In this document: positions 9,193 through 19,251 of the stretch, one piece after another
Layout: the number at the start of each line of letters is the position of its first letter
Position numbering within the stretch: position 1 is the stretch's first letter
Assembly (NCBI GenBank): GCA_019636235.1
Contig: JAHBXW010000004.1
Coordinates: forward strand, 248,001-312,000
Length of the DNA stretch: 64,000 nucleotides
From: Planctomyces sp.
Lineage (GTDB): Bacteria > Planctomycetota > Planctomycetia > Planctomycetales > Planctomycetaceae
Direction: 5' to 3'
The notes under the pieces: generated by a model
Database searches by the model: none
Seen by the model: only the letters and a program-made list of their open reading frames with translations
What the model was told of the DNA's origin: nothing
Made by a program: the position numbers and the translations under genes

Positions 9193-10320
9193 TCAGGGCA
9201 CGGCGGCGGGCTCGGCGACGCAGAAGTGCAGCGCGATCAGGCAATAGCCGGTCGCCAGGTTCGGGTCCCCCTCGTACCAGCGATCGGTGGGGTTCAGCCA
9301 GCCGCCGTTCGACTTCTGCAAGCTGAGGATCTGTTCCGAGAGTTCGCGGCGCCATGCGTGCGAAGTCCCCTCGGCGTCCACGAACTCGTTGCTGCCGAGC
9401 GCGTGCAGCGTCTTGGCGACCGTCTGGAAGTAATAGAACAGCCCCTGCTGTCCCATGCCGGGGTTTTCCTGGAACGTGTAGAACCTGCGGATCCATTCCG
9501 ACGCCGCGGCGACGCGCGGGTCGTCTTTGGACAGGCCGGCGTAGATCATGCTCTTCAGGCCGGCGTAGGTCATGCTGGCGTAGGAGCGAAGTCCGCCGTC
9601 GGGAGTCTCACCGGCCTGCGAGCTGCCGCCCGCCGCGGGGGTGTAGTAGAAGCCGCCGTCGTTGACCTTCGTGGCGAACGGCGTCGTGTTGTGCTCGGTT
9701 TCGAGGTTCTGGCAGCGGGAGACGAACACGATCGCGTTCCTGAACGCTTCGTCGTCCTCGGGGACGCCGGCGTGTTTCAGCGCGTCGAGGAAGAAGCTGG
9801 TGTTCGACAGATCGGGCCGTTTGTGGCTGCCATATCCCTGACCGCCGAAGGCCGGATCATCGGGGGAGGACCCTTCGTCTCCGTCCCACTGGATCTGTTT
9901 CAGGAAGGCGACGGCGCCGCGGATGTGGTCGTCGTACCGGCCGTCGGAGTTCGCGGCCGTCAGCGCCAGCACGATGATCGACGTCTCGTAGTTCTTGTGG
10001 GCGGTCTGGGGGCTGTACAGCCCGCCGTCCGGCTGGCGGAACGACGTCAGATGCGCGAGAGCCCGCGCCATCGCGGGATCGTCGACGGACACCTCCGACA
10101 GCAGCAATGCGTAGGTCACGAGCCCCGAGATGCCGGGCTGCTGGGGAGATGTCCAGCTGCCGTCGCTGGCCTGCGCGGTCTTGAGATAATTGATCGCCTT
10201 TTCCCGGGCTGCCTGGATCCGCGCCGCGTCGGGGGCGGCATCGTCCGCAGCCGCCAGCGCCGTGATTCCGAACAGGCACGCCCCGAACATCGCTGCGCGA
10301 ACGAACATCGCCGACCTCAT
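9193..10320 (-). CDS. Secreted prenyltransferase/squalene-cyclase-like repeat protein
   Basis: 375 residues from the ATG at 10320 (another in-frame start at 10359 lengthens the N-terminus). A signal peptide ([18 protein letters not shown]) is followed by repeats with the toroid signature: [31 protein letters not shown] and KSNGGWLN. These QW-like repeats build an alpha/alpha barrel. There is no evident DxDD cyclase motif, so terpene cyclisation is unlikely. It is a shorter relative of the gene at the left edge of the window, without the beta-helix. It stands alone, between the DUF1501 gene and a single-pass membrane protein on the same strand. A palindromic motif sits about 145 bases upstream of the start. 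Confidence 0.75.
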   Translation of the reverse strand: MRSAMFVRAAMFGACLFGITALAAADDAAPDAARIQAAREKAINYLKTAQASDGSWTSPQQPGISGLVTYALLLSEVSVDDPAMARALAHLTSFRQPDGGLYSPQTAHKNYETSIIVLALTAANSDGRYDDHIRGAVAFLKQIQWDGDEGSSPDDPAFGGQGYGSHKRPDLSNTSFFLDALKHAGVPEDDEAFRNAIVFVSRCQNLETEHNTTPFATKVNDGGFYYTPAAGGSSQAGETPDGGLRSYASMTYAGLKSMIYAGLSKDDPRVAAASEWIRRFYTFQENPGMGQQGLFYYFQTVAKTLHALGSNEFVDAEGTSHAWRRELSEQILSLQKSNGGWLNPTDRWYEGDPNLATGYCLIALHFCVAEPAAVP

Positions 10321-10496
10321 TTCTCGTGACCTGCAGTGACGGGCCCGCAGTCGATTCATCCGCGGCCGACGACAACCGACCGCCCGGCATTCATTTTACG
10401 GGGGCGTGCGCGGCGCTGGCGAGATCCGCAGGCTGCGGGGCGGGAAAACGGTCCCGCGGCGAAAAAACCGCCGGTTCAAGGGACAGGCGGCCGACA

Positions 10497-11594
10497 TCAT
10501 GCCGCGGGTTGTGGCGAGGACTCTTCCTCGACGTCGTCCGACTGCACGTCGTTGTCGGAAAACGCGACCTCAATCAGCGTCGTGACGCCGTTGCCGGATC
10601 GCGAGTAGCCCTTCCGCAGGTGCAGCCGCCAGACGAGCTGGCCATCGAGTTCATCCCAACCCTCCTCCGCGCTGGGAATGCTGGTCTCGATCGACTCCCC
10701 CGGTGCGAGCGGACGATCGAGCGCGACGTCCCGCAGGTTCCACTCGCTGATCGCCGGTCGGTCGAACAGAAACACGAGCGACTCGCCCCGCGCCTGGTCC
10801 TCCGCCCGGCAGACGAAATTGTTGGTCAGCAGGTCGCCGTCCTGCGACAGCCGCCGCGACATCAGCAGATCGCCGTCCAGCGGCGCGATCGTCTGCGTCT
10901 TCGAGGCGTTGGTCAACCGGACCCACAGCTTCAACACGGGAGAACTCGGCGGACGGACCGACTGCGGATCGCGGAAGTGGGAGAACTCGATCGGTCCGCT
11001 TGTGACCCGCAGCGGCTCGACGACGATGTTGCCGAACCGGACGCTGTCTCCGAGGGCCAATCGATGGCCGGCCGGCAGCACGGCGCTCGTCCGGTAGTGC
11101 CGGAACTCTCCCGGTTTCAGCGGCGGAACATCGGGCAGGCTCTCCAGACCGGCCCCGCCGGAATTCCTGAGCCGCATTGTGAGGTACACCAGCGCCGCGG
11201 TGGTCGTCGCGGCGTAGGTCGCCAGGAACACCAGCCACAGGAACGTCCGGTCTCCGCGGGCCGGCGCCCGCGTTGAAGTCATTCCGGCCCCTACGGGGCG
11301 GGAGAAATCGAGCCCCGCGTCCGAAGTCTGAACGGTGGAGTCGCTGTCCTGAGAGAATGTCGATTGCAGCGCATCGTCCGTTGCAACGCCGGTGTCGGCA
11401 GCGGCGGCGTTCTCGATGGCGTCGGGCGAGCCGTCCGCTTCCGAACCAGCGAAGAAATCCTCCAGCCGTTGTTCATCGGCGGCGGTCGGCTGGGGAAGGG
11501 GCGATCCTGACTCGTCGGGCGGGGTGGGTTCGGACGCCGGCCGGGCGTCCCCGGTTTCGGAAACGGGGCGGTCGTCCGGTGGCTGCTGCGTCAT
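10497..11594 (-). CDS. Single-pass membrane protein with extracytoplasmic beta-rich domain
   Basis: 365 residues from the ATG at 11594. Residues 1-115 are disordered and rich in Asp, Glu, Pro and Ser; one transmembrane helix lies at about 118-140 (FLWLVFLATYAATTTAALVYL); residues 150-345 form a beta-rich domain with phrases such as LALGDSVRFGNIVVEPLRV and PVLKLWVRLTNASKTQTI, reminiscent of immunoglobulin-like or DUF4352-type folds. The tail is acidic. An internal ATG at 11282 would remove most of the disordered part. It may be cotranscribed with bioD, which ends 59 bases upstream. I do not recognise a named family. Confidence 0.65.
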   Translation of the reverse strand: MTQQPPDDRPVSETGDARPASEPTPPDESGSPLPQPTAADEQRLEDFFAGSEADGSPDAIENAAAADTGVATDDALQSTFSQDSDSTVQTSDAGLDFSRPVGAGMTSTRAPARGDRTFLWLVFLATYAATTTAALVYLTMRLRNSGGAGLESLPDVPPLKPGEFRHYRTSAVLPAGHRLALGDSVRFGNIVVEPLRVTSGPIEFSHFRDPQSVRPPSSPVLKLWVRLTNASKTQTIAPLDGDLLMSRRLSQDGDLLTNNFVCRAEDQARGESLVFLFDRPAISEWNLRDVALDRPLAPGESIETSIPSAEEGWDELDGQLVWRLHLRKGYSRSGNGVTTLIEVAFSDNDVQSDDVEEESSPQPAA

Positions 11595-11653
11595 GAGCGT
11601 TCCGAGGGCCGCGATTCGTGCGGCAGGCAGAAAGGTCGCCGGGCTGCCGCGGT

Positions 11654-12388
11654 TCACGGTGCGCGCGGCGTCAACGCGTTCCACAAGTCTAGCTCGGCCC
11701 GGCGGCCGCGACGAATCACCCCGTCCCGAAGTTCGAACGTCAACAGTCCCAGCGCCGGCACCCCGCCGCGGGCTTCGATCTCGGCCATGTTCGACTCCGC
11801 GAAATCGAAATCCGCCGGCGCCCCGGCCACGGGCCTCGGGGGACGCGCCTGGGACAGCAGCACGCCCAGCATCGGCAGCCCCCGGGAACGAATGCTCTCC
11901 ACAACCAGCAGCGCCTGGTTGATGACCCCCAGCTCGTGCGGCGCGACGATCAGCGTCTCCGCCCCGAGCCGTTCCGCAAAATCGGCGTTCGTCAATCCGG
12001 ATGACAGGGGCGACAGCCAGCCCCCCGCTCCTTCGATCAACAGCACGTCGCAGCGGCCCGTCCACCAGTCCACGCCGGCGAACAGCAATTGTTCATCGAC
12101 CTCGCGCCCTTCGAATGACGCTGCGAGCGGCGGCGCGACCGGCGCTCGAAACGTCTGGGGACCGATTCGTTCGCGCGGCGCGCTCCCGTCGATCGACTCC
12201 CACAGGCGCTCAATGTCTTCCCAGATCGGCTTCTGCGGACCGTCGACGGCGCCCGAACACACCGGTTTGTAGACGCCGACGCGCACGCCCCGGGCCGTCA
12301 GGCTCCGCGCCAGCCAGGCGGTCGCCATGGTCTTGCCGACGCCGGTGCCCGTTCCGGTGATCATCACGCGCCGCGGCGGAGGCATCAT
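11654..12388 (-). CDS. bioD: Dethiobiotin synthetase
   Basis: 244 residues. The enzyme closes the ureido ring of biotin from 7,8-diaminopelargonate, CO2 and ATP. The P-loop GTGTGVGKT is at 12-20; KPVCSG and LIEGAGGWLSPL follow as in BioD, as does the PHELGVINQALL segment. Length is within the family range. The ATG at 12388 is preceded by a GGAAGG ribosome-binding site about 7 bases away; a TTG at 12457 gives an arginine-rich extension that is not credible. No other biotin genes are in the window. It starts 31 bases after the stop of the TrmH-type methyltransferase gene, so both are probably in one transcript. Confidence 0.9.
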   Translation of the reverse strand: MMPPPRRVMITGTGTGVGKTMATAWLARSLTARGVRVGVYKPVCSGAVDGPQKPIWEDIERLWESIDGSAPRERIGPQTFRAPVAPPLAASFEGREVDEQLLFAGVDWWTGRCDVLLIEGAGGWLSPLSSGLTNADFAERLGAETLIVAPHELGVINQALLVVESIRSRGLPMLGVLLSQARPPRPVAGAPADFDFAESNMAEIEARGGVPALGLLTFELRDGVIRRGRRAELDLWNALTPRAP

Positions 12389-12419
12389 TGGGGAGCCTTC
12401 CCAGCGGCGCAGGCGACGT

Positions 12420-13142
12420 TCATCGCGCCTCCTCCGCCGCGCGCCAGCGGGCTTCAATCAGGTCCACCGACGGGATCGATTTCCGCGTCCAGTCCAACAG
12501 CAATTCCGAGCGCTCCGCCTCCGTGAGCCGCCAATCGACCGGCGAACCGCGCAGCCGCGACGTCAGTTGCTGGAGCAGGATGGCGGCCGCGACGGAGATG
12601 TTCAGGCTCTCGACGAAGCCCTGCATGGGGATCGTCACGCAGCACTCCGCGGCGGCGAGGATCGCCGGGGACAGCCCGAGCCGCTCGTTGCCCAGCGCGA
12701 TCGCCAGCGGGCGGTCGAAGTCCAGCGTTTCGAACGAAATGGCCCCATCGCGCGGCGGTCCCGTCGCGGCCAGCCGGTAACCCCCCGCCTGAAGGGCCTG
12801 CAGGCAGGCCGGGGACGCTTCCGGACCATGAAAACGGTGCAGCGTCAGCCAGCGATGGCTGCCCATCGCGACTTTCGCCGTCACCTGGAAGGACTCGTCG
12901 GTTTCGATGACGTACACATCCTGGATGCCGAACGCCTCGGCGCTGCGCAGCACGGCGCTGACATTGTGTTCCTGCCGGATGTCGTCGAGGACGAGAGTCA
13001 GCCGGCGGGTGCGGCGCGCCAGCACCGAATCGAGCCGTCGCCGCCGGTCTTCGGTCAGCAAATCCTGCAACCGGGCCAGCCATTCGGGGCCGGAGGACGA
13101 ACCTTGAGGGGCCGGCGGGTGTCGAGTATCCTGTGGGCTCAT
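12420..13142 (-). CDS. TrmH-type (SpoU) RNA 2'-O-methyltransferase
   Basis: 240 residues. The three SPOUT motifs are all present: motif 1 at 60-72 (NVSAVLRSAEAFG, with the conserved Asn60 and Arg66), motif 2 at 149-158 (ALGNERLGLS) and motif 3 at 171-188 (IPMQGFVESLNISVA), which form the trefoil knot and SAM pocket. The family methylates ribose 2'-OH groups; the close match to TrmH suggests Gm18 of tRNA, but rRNA-directed paralogs look alike. The ATG at 13142 is chosen because the upstream 20 codons carry no conserved residues. It is divergent from the tRNA-His gene 66 bases away. Confidence 0.85.
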   Translation of the reverse strand: MSPQDTRHPPAPQGSSSGPEWLARLQDLLTEDRRRRLDSVLARRTRRLTLVLDDIRQEHNVSAVLRSAEAFGIQDVYVIETDESFQVTAKVAMGSHRWLTLHRFHGPEASPACLQALQAGGYRLAATGPPRDGAISFETLDFDRPLAIALGNERLGLSPAILAAAECCVTIPMQGFVESLNISVAAAILLQQLTSRLRGSPVDWRLTEAERSELLLDWTRKSIPSVDLIEARWRAAEEAR

Positions 13143-13208
13143 GACGAGCGGGGCTGCGGTCCGGTGTTCCCAAGGGAGCGGCGAGCCGAACCCGCCCGGC
13201 ATGTCACG

Positions 13209-13282
13209 GTGGGCATAGCTCAGCTGGTTAGAGCACCAGATTGTGGATCTGGGGGTCGCGGGTTCAAGTCCCGTTGCTCACC
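13209..13282 (+). tRNA. tRNA-His (anticodon GTG)
   Basis: The cloverleaf folds completely. The acceptor arms GTGGGCA (13209-13215) and TGCTCAC (13275-13281) pair with one G-T wobble. The D stem is GCTC/GAGC, the anticodon stem is CCAGA/TCTGG, and the loop TTGTGGA has anticodon GTG at 13243-13245. The T arm is GCGGG TTCAAGT CCCGT. The extra G at 13208 can pair with discriminator C at 13282, the identity feature of tRNA-His. CCA is not encoded. No other tRNA is nearby. Confidence 0.97.
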
Positions 13283-13371
13283 CTTCGGGAAAGCCGTCGG
13301 CGGAAACGCTGGCGGCTTTCTTCGCGCGCCACGTTAGTCGATTCCCGCCCTGGAAACAGCCTGAGCCGACG

Positions 13372-14841
13372 TCAATCGACGTTGGCGTACTCGATAGTGA
13401 TTTCCCGGGATGTCGGATCGACCTGCGTGACCTCCGCGAATTCCATGGCGTCGGCAATCGCCTGCACGTCGCCGGTGTAATTGGCCTCGACCCGGAGGCC
13501 CATCGGACCCTCGTGTGATCCGACGGAACTGGCGCCCGTGAGCTCGCGGACTCTGGCCTTGATGTCGGACATGTATCGGCCCCTGCGGGCCCGGTGGTCT
13601 CGCCGTTCCATGTCGGTGAGATCGGGCGAGGCGGCCTCGAACGCCTCGCCGCGGATCCAGATGGTCAATCCATTCGCCGCGTCAAATCCGGTGGGCGAGC
13701 GGCCGCTCCCCCGGGCCCCCGGCGGCCCTGCTCGCCCGCCGAACACCGGACCGGATCCACCCGGCGGCCCGAACTGCCCGACCGGCCCGGCAGGAGATCG
13801 GTTGGCCGGGCCCGGAGCGGGCGATTCGTCCGGCGACCCATTCGGCGTTCCGTTCGGCGCGCCAAGTTGACTCATCCGCACGCTTCCCGCCTGCGTCGCC
13901 GTGCGGAAATTCGCCTCGGCCGTGCTGAAATCGGAATAGGCCTTTTCCAGCTCGGGCGGCAGAGATTCTCCCCCGTTGCGGCTGGCGCGCATTCCCAGCA
14001 GCACCCGCGCCATTTCGTCGTAGCCCGCCGCTACCGACTGGTACTTCAGGCCGGCCATGGCCATCGCGGACTGCAGCCTGGGAAGTTCCCATTTCACATC
14101 CTGCAGCTCGACGACCCGGCGATACGAGGCCTGCAGCGCGGCCAGCGCGGGGGCCGCATCGCCGGACCCGGCGAACTTCGCGAGCGCGAGGACCGCGTCC
14201 CGCTTCGTCATCAGAAAGTCGTACTCGATCTGCTCGTGCTCGCCCTGCGGCGCGGGGGGAATCTGCCCGACCTTGACGATTGTGTTCTTGAGTTGTCGGA
14301 CGATTCCCGACAACTCCTCGATCAGGAATTCCAGATCCACGCTGCCGGCGCCGATGCCGTGGATCCGCTGGATTTCGGCGGTCAGCCGCGTCGGGGACAG
14401 CCGGGCATCCACGGCCTTCGCTGCCGCATCCAGCTCCGACTTCTCCACCATCTCGACGGATGGCAGTTTCTGGTAGAGCTGTTCCAGTTCGCGGCCTCGC
14501 TGCTGAATGCGGGCAAAGGCCCGATCGCGGCCGGCCGCATCCTGAACGCCCACGAGTTCCTGGTGGACGTCGTCCATGCCGTCCGCCAGCTCCTCGAGCA
14601 TCCCGGCGGCGCTGGGCGCCAGGCCCAGGCTGGCCATCAGCCCGCCCCCGCCGGCCCCCTCCCCGCCGCCTGTCGATCGCAGCTTCTGCACCAGCAGGAA
14701 GCCTCCGACGGCGATGCCGCAGACCGCAATCGCCGTCAGGATCTGCGGGGCCCAGTCCCTCAGAGGATTGCGACGTCGCTTCGAACGCCGGGACAACTTG
14801 GACTTTCCGGACCGTCGGGAAGGCGCGGGACGCTCTGCCAT
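13372..14841 (-). CDS. Membrane-anchored protein with helical domain and Pro/Gly linker, unknown function
   Basis: 489 residues from the ATG at 14841. A very basic N-terminus (RRSKRRRN) is followed by one transmembrane helix at about 34-53 (ILTAIAVCGIAVGGFLLVQKL), so the bulk probably lies outside the cytoplasm. Residues about 70-320 are helical and charged, resembling coiled-coil bundles. Residues about 325-400 are a low-complexity Gly/Pro/Ser linker, and the C-terminal 90 residues form a compact charged domain. No catalytic motif is visible and no family name is recognised. It is probably transcribed singly, ending 89 bases from the tRNA-His gene. Confidence 0.6.
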   Translation of the reverse strand: MAERPAPSRRSGKSKLSRRSKRRRNPLRDWAPQILTAIAVCGIAVGGFLLVQKLRSTGGGEGAGGGGLMASLGLAPSAAGMLEELADGMDDVHQELVGVQDAAGRDRAFARIQQRGRELEQLYQKLPSVEMVEKSELDAAAKAVDARLSPTRLTAEIQRIHGIGAGSVDLEFLIEELSGIVRQLKNTIVKVGQIPPAPQGEHEQIEYDFLMTKRDAVLALAKFAGSGDAAPALAALQASYRRVVELQDVKWELPRLQSAMAMAGLKYQSVAAGYDEMARVLLGMRASRNGGESLPPELEKAYSDFSTAEANFRTATQAGSVRMSQLGAPNGTPNGSPDESPAPGPANRSPAGPVGQFGPPGGSGPVFGGRAGPPGARGSGRSPTGFDAANGLTIWIRGEAFEAASPDLTDMERRDHRARRGRYMSDIKARVRELTGASSVGSHEGPMGLRVEANYTGDVQAIADAMEFAEVTQVDPTSREITIEYANVD

Positions 14842-15072
14842 TCGCGGACTCCAATCGTGTCTGGGAGGAATCGACGAGCGCGGCGCGCACGATGCCGCAC
14901 AGCCTGCGGCCGACGCACACGCCCACGACTCTGGACCGCCAATCGCCGACCCGCGATCAGCCATCCTCTGTCCACATTTCTAGCAACGCGATGGTCTTGC
15001 ATTCTGCGGGACGCGCGGATCGCGTTCAACCCGCAGCGGCGACGCAAACCCGCTGTGAACGAGATTGCCGCG

Positions 15073-15696
15073 TCAATCGTCAGCAGGTTGCAGCGCACTC
15101 CGGTTGCCTGACGCCGCGGGGGGCCGCCACGCGATCCGCCGTTCCAGCCACCGCCAGGCGTCGTCCAGCCGCGCCTCCCGGGAACGGAACAGGTCCGCCG
15201 TCTCCAGCCCCGCGGCGCGCAGCAGGCGGTCCTCCAGCTCCGCCTGCGTCTCCAGCGTGCCGTCCGCGCGGATGTGCTGAATCTCCTCGATGTCGCGCGC
15301 CAATCGCCGGCAGATCATCCCCGAGCGGTGGCATTCCAGCGGGTCGCGCTCGGCGCACATCAGCGCGATCGTGTAGCGCTCGCGCCCCTGTTGCAGCCGC
15401 AGCCTGCCCGTGTGGAACAGTCCGCCGGCGGCCACTACCCCAAAGTCCACGCGGCCGTCCACATAGGACTCCGCTTCCTCCCGCCTGGCGCCGAATTCGC
15501 GTCCGAGAAACACATAGGCGATCCCGGCCGACGTCAGCGCCGTTGCCAGCGTCTCCCGATTGAACTGCGGGTTGTAGGCGCTGTGCGGAGCGGAACGGAC
15601 GTCGGCTACGGCCGTCACGCCATGCTGTCGCAACAGCCCGACAAACGCCTCGCTGGAATGGTTCGAGTGGCCGATGGTGTACAGCGGTCCGGACAT
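15073..15696 (-). CDS. DUF488 domain protein
   Basis: 207 residues. The start MSGPLYTIGHSNHSSEAF is the standard opening of DUF488 proteins, followed by DVRSAPHSAYNPQFNRE, YVFLGREFGARR and the conserved block LMCAERDPLECHRS near 130, which carries the Cys and His typical of the family. The biochemical role of DUF488 is not established. An open frame continues to 15903 but its extra 69 residues lack similarity; no good ribosome-binding site distinguishes ATGs at 15696 and 15705. It is divergent from the korA gene across a 548-base intergenic region. Confidence 0.8.
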   Translation of the reverse strand: MSGPLYTIGHSNHSSEAFVGLLRQHGVTAVADVRSAPHSAYNPQFNRETLATALTSAGIAYVFLGREFGARREEAESYVDGRVDFGVVAAGGLFHTGRLRLQQGRERYTIALMCAERDPLECHRSGMICRRLARDIEEIQHIRADGTLETQAELEDRLLRAAGLETADLFRSREARLDDAWRWLERRIAWRPPAASGNRSALQPADD

Positions 15697-16244
15697 GGGA
15701 GGCATCGTCGCGAAGGCGCGCGGCGGGCTCAACCAGGGGTCCCCGGCGAGCCAACGGACTGGCGCCATCAGCACGCAGGGCGGCAGCGGAGCTGGCCGAG
15801 AGGGCGTGGAACTGAAGCGGACCTCATCCTCGGGGTGGCGGCGTGCGAAATCGACGTCAATCGCTCGCGATCCGTCGGCGTGCCCCTTTTCAAACGCATC
15901 CATCCTCGTGAGAATGTTTTTGGAGACATGACCTTCGCCCGAAAGGGCCGTCCATGCTCAGACTTCGATGGCTCGGCCCAGCACGATGTTGAGGGGCGAC
16001 GATTGCCTGCCGCAAGTCGCGACGTCCTCCGGACGGGGGACGGGTTGTGCTGAGGCCGCGGCTGTTCGTTTTCTGGCGAGCCTGTTGTTCCCTGCCTGCG
16101 GCCGCCGTGTCGTGCGGCGAATTCCTGTGACGTTGCCGCTGGCGGCGCCGCGCGCATTGCCCGGCATCGTACGCGGCCGCTTGAAGCGGCCGCTCATCCT
16201 CATTCGCAATTGGATTGCGCTCATCCTGCGGGAGGACCAAGTCT
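15697..16244. other. Divergent intergenic region upstream of korA
   Basis: No convincing gene is seen in these 548 bases between the DUF488 gene and korA; the short frames present overlap each other and have no ribosome-binding site or recognisable sequence. The last 75 bases before korA hold two inverted repeats described separately. The region should contain promoters for both genes, but no clear -35/-10 pair stands out. Confidence 0.5.
16173..16219 (+). promoter_or_regulatory. Two tandem inverted repeats in the korA leader
   Basis: GCGGCCGCTT at 16173-16182 and its reverse complement at 16184-16193 form a perfect 10-bp palindrome with a one-base centre. It is followed by CGCAAT (16205-16210) and ATTGCG (16214-16219), a 6-bp inverted repeat with a 3-base loop. 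They end 25 bases before the korA start and just ahead of its GGAGGA ribosome-binding site. They could be an operator or an RNA structure affecting translation; no family match is claimed. Confidence 0.4.
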
Positions 16245-18113
16245 ATGACTGCTGCTGCGCTCGCGGCTCAACCGAGGCCGCTGGAGTCCATTGAATCGGT
16301 CGTGATTCGTTTTTGCGGAGACAGCGGCGACGGCATGCAGCTGGCCGGCACGCAGTTCACCAACGTCTCCGCGGTGTTCGGCAACGACGTCAGCACGCTG
16401 CCCGATTTTCCGGCCGAAATCCGGGCGCCGGCCGGCTCGCTCGCGGGCGTCAGCGGGTACCAGTTGTGCTTCTCCAGCCACGAGATCTACACGCCGGGGG
16501 ACGAGGTCGACACGCTCGTCGCGATGAACCCGGCCGCCCTCAAGACCAACCTCGGCGACCTCCATTCCGGCGGCACGCTGATCGTCAATGAGGACGCTTT
16601 CGACAAGAGCAGCCTCGCCAAGGCCCAATACTCCACCAACCCGCTGGCCGACTCCCGGATCACGTCCAACTACCGGGTCCACAACGTCCCCATGACGCGG
16701 CTCACGCGCGACGCCGTCGAGGGGCTGGGGCTGTCGCAGCGGGAAGCGGACCGCTGCAAGAACTTCTTCGCGCTGGGCCTCGTGTACTGGCTGTACGATC
16801 GCGACCCCGAGCCGACCCGGCACTGGATCCGGGACAAGTTCGCCAAGAAGCCGCAGTTCGCCGAAGCCAACCTCCGCGCGCTGCAGGCCGGCATCAACTA
16901 CGGCGATTCCACCGAAGCGTTCGCGGTGCATTACCGCGTGCCCCCCGCGAAACTGGCCCCCGGCCGCTATCGCAAGATCACCGGCAACGAAGCCCTCGCC
17001 CTGGCGATGGCGACGGCGCCGCGGCTCACCGGCAAGGACGTCTTCTACGCCGGCTATCCCATCACGCCGGCCAGCGACATCCTGCATCAGCTTTCGGAAC
17101 TCAAGAATTTCGGCGTCAAGACGTTCCAGGCTGAGGATGAAATCGCCGCCGTCACGTCCGCCATCGGCGCGGCCTTCGGCGGCGCCATCGCCGTCACCGG
17201 CAGCAGCGGCCCCGGCATCGCCCTCAAAGGGGAGGGCATCGGACTGGCCGTGATGACCGAGCTCCCGCTGGTCATCATCGACGTCCAGCGCGGCGGGCCC
17301 AGCACCGGCCTGCCGACCAAGACCGAGCAGTCCGACCTGCTGCTGGCCAGCTTCGGCCGCAACGGCGATTGCCCGCTGCCGATCCTGGCCGCCCAGTCCC
17401 CTGGCGACTGCTTCACGATGATGCTTGAGGCGCTGCGGATCGCCGTCGGCTTTATGACGCCCGTGTTCCTGTTGACGGACGGGTACATCGCCAACGGCGC
17501 CGAACCCTGGGCGATCCCCAAACTCGCCGACCTGCATCCGATCCCCGTTCATCATCCCGCCGAACCCCCCACGAACGGCGACCCGTTCCAGCCTTACCTT
17601 CGCGACGAACACCTCGTCCGGCCCTGGGCGATCCCCGGCACGGCCGGCCTCGAACACCGCATCGGCGGCATCGAAAAGGCCGACGTCACCGGCAACATCT
17701 GCTACGACGCCGAGAACCATCAGCACATGACGCGCATCCGCGCGCAGAAGGTGGCCAACGTCGCCGCGGCCATCCCGCCGCAACCCGTCGACGGCCCCGC
17801 CTCCGGCGACCTGCTGGTCGTCAGCTGGGGCGGCACATTCGGCGCGGTGCGGACGGCGACGACGGCCGCCCGTCGGCAGGGGCAGTCGGTCGCGCACGCC
17901 CATCTGCGCTACCTGAACCCGTTCCCCGCGAATCTCGGCGAGGTGCTTCGCAGCTACCGCAGGGTGCTGGTTCCCGAGTTGAACACGGGCCAGTTGCGGA
18001 TGCTGCTCAGGGCCACCTTCCTTGTCGATGCGATCGGGTTCAACAAGGTGCAGGGCAAACCATTCCTGGTGGCGGAACTGGTGTCCGCGATCCGCGACGC
18101 CCTCGAAGCCTGA
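16245..18113 (+). CDS. korA: 2-oxoacid:ferredoxin oxidoreductase subunit alpha (fused gamma-alpha)
   Basis: 622 residues. The enzyme oxidatively decarboxylates 2-oxoglutarate (or a related 2-oxoacid) with CoA, passing electrons to ferredoxin, as a replacement for 2-oxoglutarate dehydrogenase. The N-terminal 200 residues are the gamma domain ([15 protein letters not shown] near 25-39, [14 protein letters not shown]); the rest is the alpha pyrimidine-binding domain ([46 protein letters not shown]). The gamma-alpha fusion is typical of the two-subunit KorAB type. The ATG at 16245 has a GGAGGA ribosome-binding site 8 bases upstream. korB follows after 92 bases. The exact 2-oxoacid cannot be fixed by sequence, though the KorAB type favours 2-oxoglutarate. 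Confidence 0.9.
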   Translation: MTAAALAAQPRPLESIESVVIRFCGDSGDGMQLAGTQFTNVSAVFGNDVSTLPDFPAEIRAPAGSLAGVSGYQLCFSSHEIYTPGDEVDTLVAMNPAALKTNLGDLHSGGTLIVNEDAFDKSSLAKAQYSTNPLADSRITSNYRVHNVPMTRLTRDAVEGLGLSQREADRCKNFFALGLVYWLYDRDPEPTRHWIRDKFAKKPQFAEANLRALQAGINYGDSTEAFAVHYRVPPAKLAPGRYRKITGNEALALAMATAPRLTGKDVFYAGYPITPASDILHQLSELKNFGVKTFQAEDEIAAVTSAIGAAFGGAIAVTGSSGPGIALKGEGIGLAVMTELPLVIIDVQRGGPSTGLPTKTEQSDLLLASFGRNGDCPLPILAAQSPGDCFTMMLEALRIAVGFMTPVFLLTDGYIANGAEPWAIPKLADLHPIPVHHPAEPPTNGDPFQPYLRDEHLVRPWAIPGTAGLEHRIGGIEKADVTGNICYDAENHQHMTRIRAQKVANVAAAIPPQPVDGPASGDLLVVSWGGTFGAVRTATTAARRQGQSVAHAHLRYLNPFPANLGEVLRSYRRVLVPELNTGQLRMLLRATFLVDAIGFNKVQGKPFLVAELVSAIRDALEA

Positions 18114-18205
18114 CCCCGCGATCGACGCCCCCCATGCCCCGCGCGGTCGACCGCCGGGCGCCCCCACCCATCCCCCAGCCAATCGATTTCAGAACGAGAC
18201 GATCC

Positions 18206-19228
18206 ATGTCCTTGAGCGTTGAACTGCCTGTCCTGTCCCCGAAGGATTTCGCCAGCGACCAGGAGATCCGCTGGTGCCCGCGCTGCGGCGATTACTCGAT
18301 CCTCGCGCAGGTGAAGAAGATTCTCCCGAACCTCGGCGTGCCCCGCGAAAAACTGGTGTTCGTCTCCGGCATCGGCTGCTCGAGCCGGTTCCCGTATTAC
18401 CTGAACACGTTCGGCGTGCACGGCATTCATGGCCGCGCGCCGGCCATCGCCACGGGCCTCAAACTGGCCCGCCCCGACCTGCAGGTCTGGGTCGTCACCG
18501 GGGACGGAGACGCGCTGTCCATCGGCGGCAATCACATCCTGCACGCCATCCGCCGCAATGTGAACCTGAAAGTGCTGCTGTTCAACAATCAGATCTACGG
18601 CCTCACGAAGGGGCAGTATTCTCCCACCTCGCCGCTGGGGCAGAAGACGAAAAGCACGCCCTACGGCTCCGTCGATCAGCCGCTGTCGCCGCTGGCCGTC
18701 GCGATCGGCGCCGGCGCCACCTTCGCCGCGCGGAGCGTGGACATCGACATTCAGCACCTGACGATGGTTCTCGAACGCGCCGCGGCCCACGAGGGCATGG
18801 CCTTCGTCGAAATCTACCAGGACTGCAACGTGTTCAACTCCGGCGCGTTCGAATTCGCGACCGACAAGAACGCCAAGCAGGACAACTGCATCTACCTCGA
18901 GCACGGCAAGCCGCTGATCTTCGGGAAGGAACGCAACAAGGGGGTCCGGCTGAATGGCAAGGGCATGCCCGAAATCGTGACCGTCAACGGAATCGCCCGG
19001 GACGACCTGCTGTTCCATGACGAAACGGCGGACGACCCCAGCCAGGCGTTCCGGCTGGCGCAGATGCGATGGCCCGATTCGCCCGAACCGCTGGGCGTGC
19101 TGCGGGCTGTCGCGCGGCCGACATTCGACGGGGCCGTGACCTCGCAGATCGAACAGGTTCAGGCGAAACTGGGGCCGGGAGACGTCGACGCCCTCCTGGA
19201 CGGCGGTGAGACGTGGGAAGTCCGGTGA
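18206..19228 (+). CDS. korB: 2-oxoacid:ferredoxin oxidoreductase subunit beta
   Basis: 340 residues; partner of the upstream alpha subunit. It binds thiamine diphosphate through GDGDALSIGGNH (99-110) and LLFNNQIYGLTKGQ (125-136). Cysteines C24 and C27 (CPRC), C58 (GIGCSS) and C207 (QDCNVF) match the four ligands of the single [4Fe-4S] cluster in two-subunit enzymes, so no separate ferredoxin-like delta subunit is needed. The start ATG at 18206 is chosen because the family begins close to an SPKDF-type segment; the frame stays open upstream to 18134 without similarity. A membrane-protein gene begins 23 bases downstream. Confidence 0.9.
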   Translation: MSLSVELPVLSPKDFASDQEIRWCPRCGDYSILAQVKKILPNLGVPREKLVFVSGIGCSSRFPYYLNTFGVHGIHGRAPAIATGLKLARPDLQVWVVTGDGDALSIGGNHILHAIRRNVNLKVLLFNNQIYGLTKGQYSPTSPLGQKTKSTPYGSVDQPLSPLAVAIGAGATFAARSVDIDIQHLTMVLERAAAHEGMAFVEIYQDCNVFNSGAFEFATDKNAKQDNCIYLEHGKPLIFGKERNKGVRLNGKGMPEIVTVNGIARDDLLFHDETADDPSQAFRLAQMRWPDSPEPLGVLRAVARPTFDGAVTSQIEQVQAKLGPGDVDALLDGGETWEVR

Positions 19229-19251
19229 CGTCCCTGGCGGGGAGTTCAGCC

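Noticed and set aside
16221-18182. 653-residue minus-strand open frame over korA
   Set aside because: It is the mirror of korA, which has a full set of family motifs and a ribosome-binding site.
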